A stretch of DNA of 64,000 bases from Knoxdaviesia capensis. Taxonomy: Eukaryota > Ascomycota > Sordariomycetes > Microascales > Gondwanamycetaceae. Shown here one piece after another: positions 22,301 to 36,200 of the stretch. Position 1 is the first letter of the stretch. Every line of letters starts with the position of its first letter. The notes under the pieces are model-generated. The model did not search any database. It was not told the DNA's origin and worked only from the letters and a program-made list of their open reading frames with translations. Location of the stretch: contig LNGK01000008.1 of the NCBI GenBank assembly GCA_001510575.1, positions 5,156,981 to 5,220,980 on the forward strand, given 5' to 3'. A program made the translations under genes and the position numbers.

Positions 22301-23158
22301 TCAAAACCCATCGCGCCAGAGGTCCGCGCGGTACCCCTCGGTCAGTCTGAGGTCGGAGCCGTACAGCTCCTGCCAGCGCTGGAAGCCGCGGTCCAGCACA
22401 AACACCTGCTGCTGAGCCGGAGCCGCCGGCTGTTGCTGCTCCTGCACGGCAGCATAGGGCGAGGACTCGGCCGCCGTTTCGTCGGAAGCCGGCTTATCGC
22501 CGGCGGACGCAGCGGCGGCGGCGGCGGCGGCGGCGGCGGCCTTCGCCTTCTTGGCCTGGGCAGCCGCGGTGGCGCGCAGGAACTTCAGGGCGGCGCTGGG
22601 CCCGCGCTGCTGCGAGAGCGCGCAGTGGAAGACCACGGTAGTCTTGTTTTCGGCGTGGCGGAGGAGGGTCGCCATGCGCGCATCGAGCGAGCGCGACGGG
22701 AAGTTCGCGCAGCCCTTGATGTGGCCGCCGATGTAGTCTGTCGTGGCATGTTAGGGTTAGCTTGGGGTTTGTCTTGATGGCGGGCTTTGCGGGCCGGGGG
22801 GGAAAAATGTTCGGGGGTGCCGCCCGGGGTCCTCCTTGTGCCTTGTCGTATTTCGGGAAATAGGGCCGGGGAAGTCAGATTTCCCGGTCCGTACACTGGC
22901 CCGGATGTTCCGATGGTCCTGCACACAAGCTGGCGGAAAGCGACATACGGCACTGACGTGTACACGGCAGCAGCCCGAAGATTCCAAGACACACACACAC
23001 ACACGCAGATAGAGAGAGAGGGAATAGAGAATAGTAAAGTACATACCATCGTCTCTCACGTCAATCACAAGCACCGACGGATCATTCGTAAGGATCAGCT
23101 CCGACAGCTGCTGCGGCGACATGCGCTTCAGACTGGCGATGTTTGCGCTTGACATCAT
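22301..23158 (-). CDS. Cdc25-like/rhodanese-fold phosphatase (possible arsenate reductase)
   Basis: Two exons (23158-23047, 22737-22301) encode 182 residues. The 309-nt intron has GTATGT and GACAG ends and a CTAACCCTAACATG branch region; it is long for this window and contains an AC microsatellite. The product has the small single-domain Cdc25/rhodanese plan: LVIDVRDD near residue 36, then YIGGHIKGC, and the active-site loop HCALSQQRGPS with catalytic Cys76 in a CX5R motif. Relatives include yeast Ych1, fission-yeast Ibp1 and plant CDC25/ACR2 proteins, which act as small phosphatases or arsenate reductases. After the loop an insert of about 50 residues with eleven consecutive alanines and Gln/Ala-rich sequence precedes the final helix (FVLDRGFQRWQELYG). 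The same frame runs upstream to another Met at 23227, so a longer N-terminus is possible. Probably cytosolic or nuclear and unconnected to the secreted cluster. Confidence 0.9.
22511..22540 (-). repeat. (GCC)n coding repeat, polyalanine tract
   Basis: Ten alanine codons in a row (nine GCC, one GCT), extended by a GCG, give eleven alanines inside the Cdc25-like protein. It is a coding trinucleotide microsatellite within an Ala/Gln-rich insert. Confidence 0.92.
22752..22761 (+). repeat. Telomere-like motif in the intron branch region
   Basis: TTAGGGTTAG on the plus strand is read on the minus strand as CTAACCCTAA, overlapping the branch-site region of the Cdc25-like gene's intron. The resemblance to a telomere repeat is probably a by-product of tandem branch-site motifs. 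Confidence 0.4.
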
Positions 23159-26100
23159 GCACCGAGCCGCACCGAGATGTGGGATGATGGAGAATGTAGG
23201 CCTGATAGGTGGGCACATAAAATTCACAAGAGGGAAAAAAAAAAGTGTATACGGTGGTTTGCGGTAGCGGTATAAAAGGGCGCGGTAGAAGAGAGAGAGA
23301 GAGAGAGACTGATAATGAGTGAATCAAGAAGGACGGAAAAGAGATGAGCCGGGTGATCTATATATAAAGTTCGTGACCAAATATGCTAGAGACGCAAAAT
23401 ATAAAGAGAAGAGTGATGTGAAGGGGGACACACAAAGGAAAATCCAAGGCTGAGCCATTCAATATGCGGCCTCGCCACAGAAAAAGACCATCATGAAGGG
23501 AGAAGCCAAAAAAAGTTGGAGGTTTCAGGCACGGAACAATAGCTCCAAGCTGTCAAAGGCCATAACCCTAAGCATTAGTCAGGATGGCTGCCCCACGTAA
23601 GGGTTACACACGCGCACTTGCTTTCTGGGTGGACCTGGTGACATGCACGAGCGCGTTTGTGCTAGTTTGTTCCCAAGTTTGTTCCATTGTGCAACATCGC
23701 TTCGGTCTTTTTTCTCCTATTTTTTTTATGATAATGGTAACAATTGATTTCCTCAGTTGGCACAAACACCCGTTTCTGGACCGCAAGCGTTTTGCTTAAC
23801 CCGGGGAGTTTCTCTGGCCCCGTCTTCTTGTCCGACTGCCAGAGAGAGACAGACACACACACACACAGAGAGAGAGAGGGAAGAGAGTCTGGACTGAGAG
23901 ACACTCACTCTCGTGTGTCTCACATGCAATCTATCTCTTCCTCTCCGTTCACGTCCCACACACGCTCCGGCCGTTCCAGTGACTTTTGCCTGTGACCCCA
24001 AAACCCCCACCGCCGAAGACCGTCGAAAATCAGCCGCTGCAGAGATCACTTCTCTCTGCCTTCCCCTTTGATGCCATCGATGCATCTGGTTTTCGTTGCC
24101 GCGTTCCACCGTGGCCATGCTTAAGGAAGACACGGCTCTTCCCTGTGGCGAGAATGGAATCTCACCGATGGACGGCGCAGAGTCTGAGACATGGCCCTCG
24201 TATCCCACTTTAGTCGGCCAGCAAAGCTGTTCCCACGCATCAGAATGCATGCAGCACCGGACAAATCGGGGGAACAGAAAAAGTCCCCCCATGTCCAGTT
24301 CTTCATCAGGCAGATCTGCGAGAGACCACATTAGGAAGCTTCCACGCTGGTTCTTTTGTTCACCGTCATACAAGAGTCCCGGCCACTGGCCACCAACAGC
24401 CAGCCAGAGTCTCCATACTCCTCTTCCCCCCTACACCTCAGACGGCCCAGAGCAAGCAATGCCCTCTTGCCTCCCAAAAGGGGTCCCGCTCTGTGGCCGG
24501 TGAGTCGGCGATGCCGAACCCACCCACGCGCGGGAGAGGGACAGACACACGTCCCAGAGACAGCCTCACATCTCGCGCACAGGGGCAAGACAAACACGCC
24601 GCCGGCGAGAAAAGAATGCAGTGACGAGGCAGAGCAGAGCAGCGGTTCCTTTTGTGTTTGTTCTTTGCCCTCTTTTGGTCTGATGCAGCAGACACAACCT
24701 CAGCCTCCGATCCCGCCTCCTTCCGGTGCCGCTCTTGTGCAAGATAGGACAGAACTACACCCCCCCTCCCCTCTCCCGAAAAAGGGTACACCCGGCCGGC
24801 TTCTATCGGGAGTAGAAGAAAAGAGAGTGAAGAGCATGGTGAAGGGAGTACACCACGAGACTCCATTGGGGGGGAAGAGTCTCATTTCTGAAACAAATGA
24901 CCATGTGTCCCCTCCCTCCCAGCTTGTCCTTTCTATCTTATCTTTCCGCTCACCGCCAGAGATCTGTCCACCCTGCGGGCTTGTGTTTCCGTGGGGTTGC
25001 TCATCAAAGACCTTGCTCCGGACCCTGATTCCCTATACGGGCAGGTGCGAGAGCGCGGACCCGGCCGGGAACTCCGGCAGACTCGTGCAGCCGAGAGGAG
25101 CAAGGGCAGTCTCCCTCTTTCGATCAAATGAGAGTGCTGCGGTTTTTCTGCCGAGATCTGATCTCTTTTCTGAGATCGCGTCGATGGAGAGCATGCGCCC
25201 GTTGCATTGGAGAGGCATGGAGCAGCAGAGGTGCACGCGGGCGTTGACGGCGACGATTTCTTCTGGCTCGCGATCTTCCTCTCAGCTGTCGCTCTCATTT
25301 CCTGTTTGGATCTAGAAAAATGCCATCCGTGTTTGCGTGACACCGGACGCCGGGGATGCCTCGGATGCGCCCGCAGATCGGGTCCAGCGGATTCACAACA
25401 CGGAAGCACGGGGGGATCTCCAGGCCGGACTCGCCGGCTATCTCCGGTGCCAACAGCAGACTATCATCGCTTCGTTTCTTCTCCCTTTTGTTTACGGTCT
25501 CTTTTTCCTCTGCCGCCGTTTCCGGCGATGTCTTTCGCAACAGCTCGCACGCATACAGTATCGCACAATGATAACATACAAGCACCCAATCGGCGGCGAT
25601 TCTTCTCTTCCCAATATCCACTAGCCTGCGTTCTACGCTCAAGGACCAAACTTCCGACTCTGCCTGCATGAGAAGGCGTTTCTGCACGTTTTCTTCCGCT
25701 CAAATAATGCAGCATTTTGTCTGCGTACTCCCTCCCTCAATGCTCGCCAGAACCCAACGCCGGGTCTCCCTAGGTGCATGAAGCAAGGCCAGACAAACAG
25801 GCTGAGTCTGTATCAGCAGCTCCTCACAGTCGTCATCTTCCAGTGGCTCGACAAGGTGCAGCAGCAATCGGCCGGTCCGATCCAGTTGACCAAGACCACC
25901 TTCATCCTTTCTGCGCACAGCAGAACACGGGCAACACGATGCATGAGAACCAGAATCTCTGGGATCGAGGGACGAGGGGCGTGGTGGCAGTTTCAGCCGA
26001 CCTAGCAATTTCTCATTATATCTCAATGCCACACTTGCTCGGTTTTCCTTCCTTTTCTCAGGGTGGCATTATATCTTGCAGCTGTTCATATCAGGGTGGA

Positions 26101-26380
26101 TCAGGAACGTCTACCCTATTGATCGTTAGGAATGCAAGAAGGAAGCCAAGGCACGGAGTTGCATGTTTGTTCTCGCCGGCCGCAAACCTGCATTTGTCGG
26201 CCTCTGCCCGGCCACCCTCCAGTCATCACAGGCTAGACCACTTCAGCCGCCCGGTGTTGATTACCCCCTCTCACAACGCCACATTAGCAGTGTAAGAATT
26301 GCTAAAGGTGAAATATGCTATCACGGCCAGCTGACAAGAGCAGGTGCATCTGCATATCTGAAATCTGCTTTTTGCATATA
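23159..26380. other. Gene desert part 1, no gene seen
   Basis: The first few hundred bases are the leader and promoter side of the Cdc25-like gene, with a GA run near 23290-23310. Beyond, the longest open frame (24356-25315, 319 codons) has no signal peptide, domain or plausible composition. AC/AG repeats lie near 23853-23878. CpA and TpG are present at normal frequency, so the area is not RIP-degraded. Confidence 0.55.
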
Positions 26381-26384
26381 GTGT

Positions 26385-26390
26385 AGGTGT

Positions 26391-26450
<60 letters not shown>
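26385..26450. repeat. (GT)n microsatellite, about 30 units
   Basis: A nearly perfect GT run of about 60 bases. Confidence 0.95.
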
Positions 26451-26452
<2 letters not shown>

Positions 26453-26723
26453 ATCCCTAAACCCAAACCAGCCGTGTTTGCTCAATACGCTGATACCCGC
26501 CCGCATCGAGGCCCATCGCCCGCCTCATCGGCCTCAGATCCAGCCCACTTAGAGAAGGAATGGTTGATAGCTGAAAACAGCAGCGGCAGTAGTAGCGATA
26601 GCACGGGAGGGAGAAAAGAAAAAGGCAAGGAAGAGCGAAAAGGAAATGCAAGAAGTCGGAGTCGCGGACCTGACGGACTGGCTACGCATCTAGAACCCGC
26701 AGCAGCACGACGGCTCCGAATCC

Positions 26724-26725
<2 letters not shown>

Positions 26726-26761
<36 letters not shown>
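26726..26761. repeat. (CT)n microsatellite
   Basis: About 18 uninterrupted CT units. Confidence 0.95.
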
Positions 26762-26765
<4 letters not shown>

Positions 26766-27016
26766 AGTTTGCAAAAGTGGGGTACGTGTTTATCTCCCCT
26801 CTCCCTCCCGTGGGAAAGAAACAGAAAGTTGATACATCACCACGAGCTGGTTGCCGCTTCTGGCGAAGATCGACGGTCTGATTATTCCCAGCATGGCAGA
26901 AAAAAAAAAGGAAACATCTGTGCGTCTATCTAGGTCTAGCAGAAGGGATGTGTGCTTGCTTTTTCAATGAAATGGGTGAAATTCATGTTCACGCGCGAGA
27001 CCCAAAAGGAAACTTG

Positions 27017-27040
27017 CATGTGTGTGTGTGTGTGTGTGTT
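27017..27040. repeat. (GT)n microsatellite
   Basis: About 11 uninterrupted GT units. Confidence 0.93.
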
Positions 27041-30000
27041 ATCTGGGAAACAAACGACACACACAGCTGGATATCAGATAAAAGCTAGCAGGGGGGCAGC
27101 ACAAAGGGGGAGAAGATCACCGTTTCTAGGCAAGAATTCCGGAGTGCAAAGTCGCAAAAATCGCCTCACCTACAGCCAGCCAGCCAACACCACCATCCTG
27201 GTGAAGTTCAAGCTACACCCTAGATGGGTTTAACCCCAATGTCACAGAACCAAGCAAAACACCAAGCCGCCCGTGTTTCGTCCTCGGCCACCAGCTTGTA
27301 CCCGGACTCTGGATGGGAGTATACGAGAGTCGGTACAGCCCTTTTGCAACCCGGTGGGGGTTCTATACTACGGGTGCTATGGTTTTTCCATTTTTTCTTC
27401 TTTTTTTTTTTTTTTTTTTTCAAGGAAGTGCCCTCTGTCGTCTCAGCAGGGCATGGTGCGCTTCCAACTCCGGGCCTGCACCAAGTGCACGCCGGTCACA
27501 TTCCTCTGCTTTTTTTTTTCTTCTTCTTTTGCCTTCTCCGTTTCTAGCCCTCCCAAACACGCCCATGTGAACGCGGAGGTTGATGGACAGGACAGAGAGG
27601 CCCAGTCCTGGGAGTCTGAGCACTGAAAACTACGGAGGTAGATCACCAATATGTGTTTGGGCTTTGTATTGATCCGGAATACCAGAAGACGTGATGTGAT
27701 GTCTCCTACAGACGCTCAACGTTGTGCAAAGAAACTATGTTGCTGTCTGCCCTACCACTGACACACATCAAAGTGTGACTGGGTGAAGGGATCATGCTTG
27801 CTGTCGATCTCCCGTCCCCGATCATATAAACCAGGGATTCAGGTCGTAATCTGGTGTGGATGCCAACCCTGATATTCCCAGCCCTGGGCCAGTGATTTGG
27901 AATACTTTTTCTCTGTTGTCGCTGGCGTTTGGTATGGTCCGGGGATTGGTTGGAGTGAGTGGGTGGATTCGCCGCCGGTTGATGCCGCCTGGTCCTTCAT
28001 TCCGGACTCTCTCGCTGGCGGGCGCTGTCCCACTACTACTCTTGTCAACGTTCCGGCAGGTCGACGAACTCACCCCAACGCCGCTCCATTCCGCCCGCGG
28101 GCCCCGACGTTTGCTTTTCCCATTGCAGAGTTCAACAACGCCCCTGATACTGCACTCGTCGATGATAACATTCAATATCACGTAAAAACGGTAAAACCAA
28201 ATACTAAGCAGTTCACGATCAACTAACTTCATTCAACCTTACCCCCACAACCGGGCCGAGCGACTTTCTTACGCTCCCATAGGACTACAAAACAAATACC
28301 AGGAAGAAGAATAAGAAGAAGGAAGCAAAGAGCCACAAAACCCAGCTCTTGGTCCCCGATGTTGGGGGGCTGTGTTGGGTTTGTGACTTATGGCAGCGGG
28401 AAACAGGGACTAGACCCTCGGCCAGGAAATTCAGGGAGTGCTGAATGGACTGCTGAATAGACAAGGAACCCCGGGCGACGATGTTTCCTTTTTGTTCTGT
28501 TGTCTGTTTTCGACATGCTTCTCTTGATCTTTTTATTTTCTTTTGGAAGGGGGACAGGAAGGGGGACAGGACGGGAGTTTGTGTTGTGTGGTGTCTTCTC
28601 GCCAATAACGACCGTGAGATAGGTTCGCTCCGATCCTGATTCAGAGCCGCAGAGGCTTCAAGCCCGGCTCTACATCCGCATCCTTCACATATAGACCACG
28701 CAGTCATATCAGCCCCGGGTGTGTGAGTCTGGTGGGGGAAAAAGAACTAAGAGATAGATCTCCTGCTTGTCAGACTCTGATATCCTCGACAGCAATGCGC
28801 GATCTCCCGCCCGGCCAGGCGAGAGACGTAGCATCCGGTGGCGTTCAGCCCGGCGGGGAAGAGGAAACGAGCAGCCCCGAGAGAGTTGCTTTTGCGGGAG
28901 GTTTCGCCTGTTGCAAGCAGCGGTGTTTGCTTCTTCGGCCCGGTGCGTATACATACAGGTGCTGTGACTGTTCCTGTCAAGTCGTATAGCCGCCACCGAC
29001 AAGAACGACTGCAAGAGATCGCGAACAGTGTGCTATATGTTGTGAAGTGAGGTCTCTCTCTCACTTGGATGTTCACATAGAGCGACTTTCACCCCTCATG
29101 GCTTGCCTGTGATGCTAATGCGAGAGTCAAGATACCACCATCAAACGTCTGGTTACCTCCTCCTCCTCCTCTCTCCCTCCAGCCCATCCCACCCACAAAC
29201 CACCTGCATGCCCCCTTATAATCCCGTTTGCCTCTCTACCCACGTCCTCCTGCACCGAACTTCATCCAGTTTTCTCCAGCTAAGACACCAGCCTGTAACA
29301 CCACCACGCAAGGGGGGAGAAGAAGAGCCAACGATAAGGGACACGAGGCGGCAGTAAATCTCTCGTTTGCCTGTTTTCCTCCTGCATGGTATTTGCCGTT
29401 TTGTTGGGCTCGTGAAACATAATCCCTTGTATGGACGAAACAAAACGACGTGTTCTCTTTTTTTTCACAACCGAGAGAAAAAGAAACGACACACGGATGG
29501 AAACACGCAAAAATCCTCCCGTCCGCACCAAAAGAAAACGCCACGGGCGAGTATCACCACTATCTGCACCTCCAAGGAGAGGCGAATTTCTCCCACCTAC
29601 ACCATCACCACATCCATTGCATCTCAAAGCGTTTGTTGCTTTGTTTCTTCTTCTGTAATTTCAAATTTAAGGCTCAGCCCTCTTCCCCACCGAAAAAGAA
29701 ACAATCAAGGAGAGTCCAGCCCGTGCCGTGCGGGGGGGGGATAAGATCCAGCGGAAAACAAAACAGAAAACCCCCCCAGACACAACCAACACCTAAGAGA
29801 AGAGGGCCGAACGGCGGTGCGGCTGCTTTTAAGAGCGGCCCAGAACCGGAACGCAGAGAAGCCGAACAAAAAGTGCAAGGCCTAGAAGAAACGCCAAAAA
29901 AATCAAAAAAAGTTGGGACGGAAAAAAAAAAAAGATCGAACAAACGAACGAACGCACGAACCTGGTTTTTCCGCATATGCCGCCCCGCGCGCGAACGCCT

Positions 30001-30184
30001 CATATCGTGCTGGCTCTTTGTTCGTCTGTTCTACTGAAATTGAAAATCAATCACTCTCGGCGAGGTGCTAACACAAATACTGTACATCGGACGGGAAGAG
30101 GGCAGCCCGAAATATTGCGGAAATAAAAAGCCCCCCCCCCCATGGACATTGCCCACCCACCACCCACTCACCCACACACACACA

Positions 30185-30203
30185 TACTGTACTGTACAGT
30201 ACA
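30185..30203. repeat. TA-CTG-TA motif with 16-bp perfect palindrome
   Basis: TACTGTACTGTACAGTACA contains the perfect palindrome TGTACTGTACAGTACA (30188-30203). It is one of about ten related sites of TA steps separated by CTG or CAG; others are at 30487, 30741, 34029, 37237, 40296, 40703, 53421, 53932, 59998 and 60027. Confidence 0.8.
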
Positions 30204-33200
30204 CATACACGCCCCTCCTCAAAGATCGAGAATATTAAACTAGAAATCCAACTCGTTGATCCCTGCGACTGAAGGGAGAAATATCTGCCTCTGTCGCACC
30301 TATAACCTCGTATGAGAAAACCAATATAAAAGGAAAAATTCGTTCGGGTCTATCAAGTCCCGCGCATCGGTCCTCTCACGGTGTCCACCCATTCGCCCAC
30401 TTGTCATGCCGCATAATCACTCTGAAGGCAGCAAGGAAGTCAGTGAGTCCCGGAGTAAACTTCAGATACACAAGTGTGTGCAGTGGACTGTACTGTACCG
30501 AAGATGTGAGAGTGTGTGCCCTGGCTCTCGGAGCCACAAACATCGACAGCTGACACCATCTGCACTACACTTGCTTCCAGCCTAGCATGAATCAGAGATC
30601 ATAGACCCTGAACCCTGTTCCTCATTCGCCTCGTTCAGGTCGGCGACGACGATCATCTGAGCACGCTTTTGCCTCCCCGCTTTTTTTCTTCTCTTGCCGT
30701 CCGTCCCCAGTTGGGCTTGGCCTGTCTGTGTCTGGGAATGTGTACAGTACAGTATGTGTGTGTGGCCTGAACCAGGTCGACATCGAATGCACGTCCAGTG
30801 GCGCGGCACTTGCGAGATATAGCCCGCAAATGCCGTGAGATTTGGTTCTTGCAGGCCTGGGCCCCATCCTGCACCGCCGATCCCCCGAGAACGCCCAGGT
30901 ACTCCCCCACCTCTCCCTCGTTCACCCACTCGGTCACTTTCTTCTGCTCTCTCGCCTTTCCCGTATTCTAGCTAGATACACTTGGAAAGAAAAAGAAGAC
31001 AAGACCGGCCGACACGGCCTACCCTACTACCTATTCCTTTCTAACCCAGTGTGGAAGCATCTCGAGAGAAAAACGCGGTCCCCATCACACCCACCCGGGG
31101 GGCGGCTGAGAGAGAAAACGAGGGGCGTGTCAGGACGGCGGTTGCATCATATTAGGCTTAGACTGGCTGCTGGGATCACGGTGGCTTCTTCGCCTATTTG
31201 TTTCTTCTCCACACAGCCGAGACCTTTCGACCGAGTAAGAAAGATACCGAAACGATGTCAAAGTTGCTAGACAGGGTCAGTCCCCTTCAGTAATAAGCCA
31301 CAAAAGCACCACTCTGATCAGGACGACACAAAATTTCATGTGAATCTGATACACTCGTGAGCTGTTGAACTCTCATGCAACCATCACGATGATATCAAAA
31401 TGCCCGAGAATACGAAACTGTTAGTCGCTCCACAGCTGTTGGTTCAAGATGGGCTATCTGGCTCCCCGCGGGGCTATCTGTTAGCTACATGGCCCGCTTT
31501 GGGCGGGAGCTTTGAGAGACTGTCAAGGGAAAGAAAGGTAAGAGAGAGGGGGGGCCGATCAACACACACCTTCGTCGCTGGCACTGGCAGCACATCACAT
31601 CTGCGGACAAGACTAAAGGACAGAAGCAAGCAGAAGGAAACAGTCAGTGCGTCGGTAATATCAGCCTTTGATCTTATCTCAAACTGAAACCATCGTAATC
31701 CCGGTGCTCGGGCCAGTTGTTTCCTGTCAGTATACTACCTTCATGTCAGTGTCTGTCGAGTCATTTCAATCCAGCGTGGTAGGCCTCCTAAATCTCTGTC
31801 CAAGGGACACACTCACATCCGCACCTCATCGCTTCAGGGGATATCCCGATGTATCCCGCCCCCATTCCGGATGGAAGAGAGACTATACCGTGCCTGGCCG
31901 GAACATGTAACCGCATAGTTCATGTTTTTCTAGTCCAGTCCAGATTTCAAGGACTGGTTGTGACATATCGCCATGTTGGAGGACGGGACAGAAAGAAGAC
32001 TAACAATCGCACAAAACAGACTGTATCTCAATCAAGTTAGCTCACGAGTAACCAGAATGGGGAGAGTTGAATCAATTAGAGAATGAATAGGTAGTGGGTG
32101 GTACTTCTCATCAATCCTTAGCTGTGTCGATCATGAACAGTCCCCTAAGAAGCTTATCGCGACTTCTCCGCACGCCTTTGCTAAGTCGAACAGCAACGTC
32201 CTAGCTTCCCGCTCGTCGTCTCGCTCTCGGGTTTGTAAGTTGTATCCACATCCACAGACGTGCCCCCCCATTGGCACGAGAAGCTCAGTCTGACGGACTA
32301 TGACGGTATTGTTGCAAATCAAGGCACTTTTAGCCAGTATTGTGTGGATAATTCAGGGATCCAAGGTCTCTCTCTCAACCTGTGATAAGCCAGAAGAACA
32401 CACTAAGTGCAGGGAGTGCGACGGGCCGAGTGGCACATATAAGAAATAAGCCCAACAATGACTTCTTAGGCTTCGGGGGAGCGTCAAGGGTTCCTTTCAG
32501 GCTGGCCGACTGGCGGCTATTCAGCTCTCCTCTCAGAACGCCCAGGCCCTGACCCAAGTCCCATCCAGGCAATTCGAGCGCCATCCGTCTAGTGGTTGAA
32601 CCTTACCTGTTTTGACCCGGTCAGCATGTTACAGAGTTAGCCGGGTGACTACGGCCTGTGCCGTGTCAACAGTGTATTCTGCGGGGCTGAAGTGATCAAC
32701 AAGAACGGGTGTTGATTAGCTGGTTGTCGGGGGAAGTGGTGATATGTGGGTAGCACAGCCGCGTTTTGGAGGAGGTAGAAACCGTCTGCGTAGTGCAGTC
32801 ACTACTATCGTTAATTTATCTTGTTTTGGGAAGCTGGACGGGATATGGGGGGTAGGAAGACGGGATGCCATATGCTGGACGGCATGGCAGTGTTCGTTCG
32901 CACGGGAAGGAGGGGAAGTCGTGTTGAGAATCCCCGCCGGCCGGAGAATGACGGCCGATACCACCGGTCGGCCAGTCGCTTTTCGCCATGATATCGCACA
33001 GGGGATGGGTGGGCCAGCTTATGGCCTCCAGACCATGATAGACAGCTCGATGGACACTTGCCAACACTTCACCCCCGGTGACAAGCAATTTCGTCACTGT
33101 GGAATCCACGTTCAGCCCATGCGGTAAAGATGCTAGCACGCTGCCTAGCCACCACCGTTTGTGAAGATGCAGTGTCGATCATTCTCCAAACCCGGCTCTT

Positions 33201-36200
33201 GTTTCAACCGACTGGTGAGATACGCAGTCGAAGATGGCTTCAGGCTCCCTTCGTAGCTCCAATTTGTTGAAGGGGGGGTATGTAATCATAGACTTCATGT
33301 CAGCTCTCGGCATCGACTGATGATGCCAAAATATCAGGCATGTCCGCAGATTCAAGCAGGAAGTAAGTAGTAGCTCGGGAACAACTTGAAACTGGCCTTG
33401 CAGGGAGCACTGGTGGCGATGGCACTCCTGGCTCGTGAGAGAGGGGTCTTCCAAGACGCGCTGTTCTTGTCTATTTTAGTGATTGGCAAGGGCAGAAAGA
33501 GGCCAAAAGGAAGCACCCCGGACCCTCTGTGCATCCGGGATTTCGTCGACCGTGGCGTGCATCGGCGAGCTAACATACCGTTTCTCGTCGTTTGATTCGA
33601 CGGAAGGGGCCCACAGGATAGTTTCCTTTTTATTCTTCTCTTTCGTCCTAGGGCCGTTCATTCTGTGCTTTCTTTTGTTCTGTGAAGTGGGATGGGATCT
33701 TCGCTGGCGATGTTCCTTGCTCGTGCATGAAAGTCAGTATACGTCCTATAAGTTGGCCATCAGGCAAATGGGAGTGGTGATAATCGTGATAGTGGAGAGC
33801 CGAAGATTCCAAAGTTCGTCTGGTAGCGTGCCTCCCCCAGGAAATGGTTGTTCTCTCCCTTTCCATCCGGCGTGTGTCCGCAGATCCTTTGTGAACCCGA
33901 GTGGCACTGGATGAAGGGTGAAAACGTGTTCGTCGGCATGGCGATAGCATGGCACCGGTTCCAACCACGTTTGGTTCTGAATTCCATGCATGGGCGACCC
34001 TTGTATGGCTGAAAATGATTTGCAAGATTGTACTGTACGTTCATGGTGGAAGGAAAACCTGGGATTGTTATCAGACTCACCCCCTCATCTTTGCCGTCAG
34101 TAGGGAGGGTAAAGCTGGATTGTGGTTCAGACAAACCAACCAGCCCCGAGAACTCCGAGTGTGCTGGCCTGTCTCTCGCTCGACGGGCGGCAAGCAGAAG
34201 CAGCGAAACATCCACACCACCATGTCGACTGTCTAGATAGAACCACTGACACTATTACCCGAAGCGGGCGTGGGATGCAGAGCGAGCTGATACATACTAC
34301 TGTACTCTGGAATTGTAAAATTGCGTGAGCCAGCTGTGGTAGCCGCACAAGTGATTATGCAAGTTGACACGTCGAGAAAAGGCGAGAGAAACAATACTAA
34401 GCCGGCCTAGCACTTCTGCACAGCAGCGGAGAACGTGCCGATCACTATAGTGTGCATAACAAGTGAATAAAAGAATGGCCTCGTACAAGGTCCAACACGA
34501 AGAAGGCTTTTTTTTTTTTTTTTTAGCTGGCTTGAAGCAAAGAATATGACAGGTCCGTAAAGGCAGAATAGAACAAAGGAGTTGTTGAAAAGAGGGAAAA
34601 GGCCCCATGATAGGCACACGATGTGATGATGAAGAGAAAAAAGAGAAAGGCCGAAGAGATCAAGAGATGGAGAGGGGTTGAAAAGTTGGGTGAGTCACAT
34701 GGCTGGGAGGTAATGTCGGTAGAGAGGTTCAGGAAAGAGCGATGGACAGACAGTACAGCACGCAAGAGTTAGCATGGAGATGAGGTCCGAGAATACCCCG
34801 ATAAGGCAGCTGCGACGGGATATCTGGACTGCATCGCTTAAATGCATAACAGCAATAACTGCGTATGTCTCTCCCAAGAGCCCCTTCCTCGTTGCGTCCA
34901 TAGCACCTGCCCCGGCTTCTGCGTCCACATCCTGCGGTTGCCAGCTGTTGATACCTGGCGATGGCAGCTGGCAGCTGGCATCAAGTTACAACGACCGCGA
35001 TCCTTGACCTGATCGATCTGTCCAATCCTTCTCGTAGTATGAAGGTCTCGACAGCGTTCAAAAGCTCCTTTTAGATACTGTTCGAAGTTGAGCCTGGCAG
35101 TTCGGACCAATTACAACCGTCGTATCCAGTTTCTGGCTGTCCAGCCTATCAGAGGCCTTAGCGACGTGGGAAGCCGGCGTCGGCAACGCCTCGGATTGGC
35201 TATAAACAAACGCAGCTCGAACTCCAACCCCTACCGCCCATTGATATCCGAGAGTCTCTGAAGCGGCGCGCCGACGCCACCCCCAAGCATATCAGAGGCC
35301 TGGGCCAGCAAGGGGACGAAGAGAATCACAGACCAACGGACAAGAGGGGGGGAGGAGGAAGAAGCAAAAGCAACAAAATGGGACTAGGGGGAGGAAAAAG
35401 CTCGAAAAAATCATACACTCCGCCCGAGGACAAAAAGCGCGATATGCGAACAGTCCCGCATTATACAGTACATGTGCAATTTTGTCGTGGAACTAGCTAA
35501 GGAGCTCCCCACATGTCCTCAGGTCTACCAACAACGGGCGGCCTTTGAGGACCGAAGTGGAGGAGACAACTTGACGCCCGCATGATGTGGGTGGGTGGAG
35601 GCCGGAGGGAGCAACTGGGTCCTCGATCCCAACATTCTCAAATGTCCAGGACGAAACAGTCACTATTCCACTATGTGAGGAAGTGTGGACGAATCTGGCC
35701 CACTCAAACGAGAGACGCGAATTTCATGTGAAGAAAAGGGGTGTGTGGTGATGGTATAGACGGAAGCGTTGTAAGGCCATAGTTGATATACCATACAGGA
35801 CAAACTTCTCCAAGGCCCATCCTCGCTTTCCCGGGGCCTTCAGATACTAAGCTAGACCAAGGGGTCTGGTATAGACAGTGCTCAATTTCCCGGAACAGAA
35901 AGGTTGGACAGACGGGGTGGGAACGGCACGGCACACTGGAAGGTGGGGGGGGNNNNNNNNNNNCATAAGAGGACAGCTAAACTACCAACACAAGCCTAGG
36001 CCCACGGCACAGACTCGATCAAGTATCCGGGCTGCGAATGCTGTGGCACTCCGGGGTTGTGTGTGCCACCCGTTTGTGGTTCAATAGTCGTGCTAGATCT
36101 CAAAATGGCTAAGATGATCCTGGTAGTAAGCAGTAGGACGTCCCAGGTCGACCACACCCTGAAGAAATACGAAGCCCTGTTGCAGTTCTTTCCCTCAGTT

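Larger units (their letters stand above)
26451..30180. other. Gene desert part 2, simple repeats
   Basis: No gene seen. Simple repeats are dense: CT at 26726-26761, GT at 27017-27040, poly(T) at 27402-27420 and several shorter A or T runs. The frame at 27897-28226 (109 codons) has an almost natural look but no recognisable motif. Confidence 0.5.

Noticed and set aside
24356..25315. 319-codon open frame on the plus strand
   Set aside because: Ser/Pro/Arg-rich chance composition, no signal peptide, domain or conserved string, and similar frames open on the other strand.
29450..30037. 195-codon Lys-rich plus-strand frame
   Set aside because: Driven by A-rich and AAG-rich DNA; no motif.
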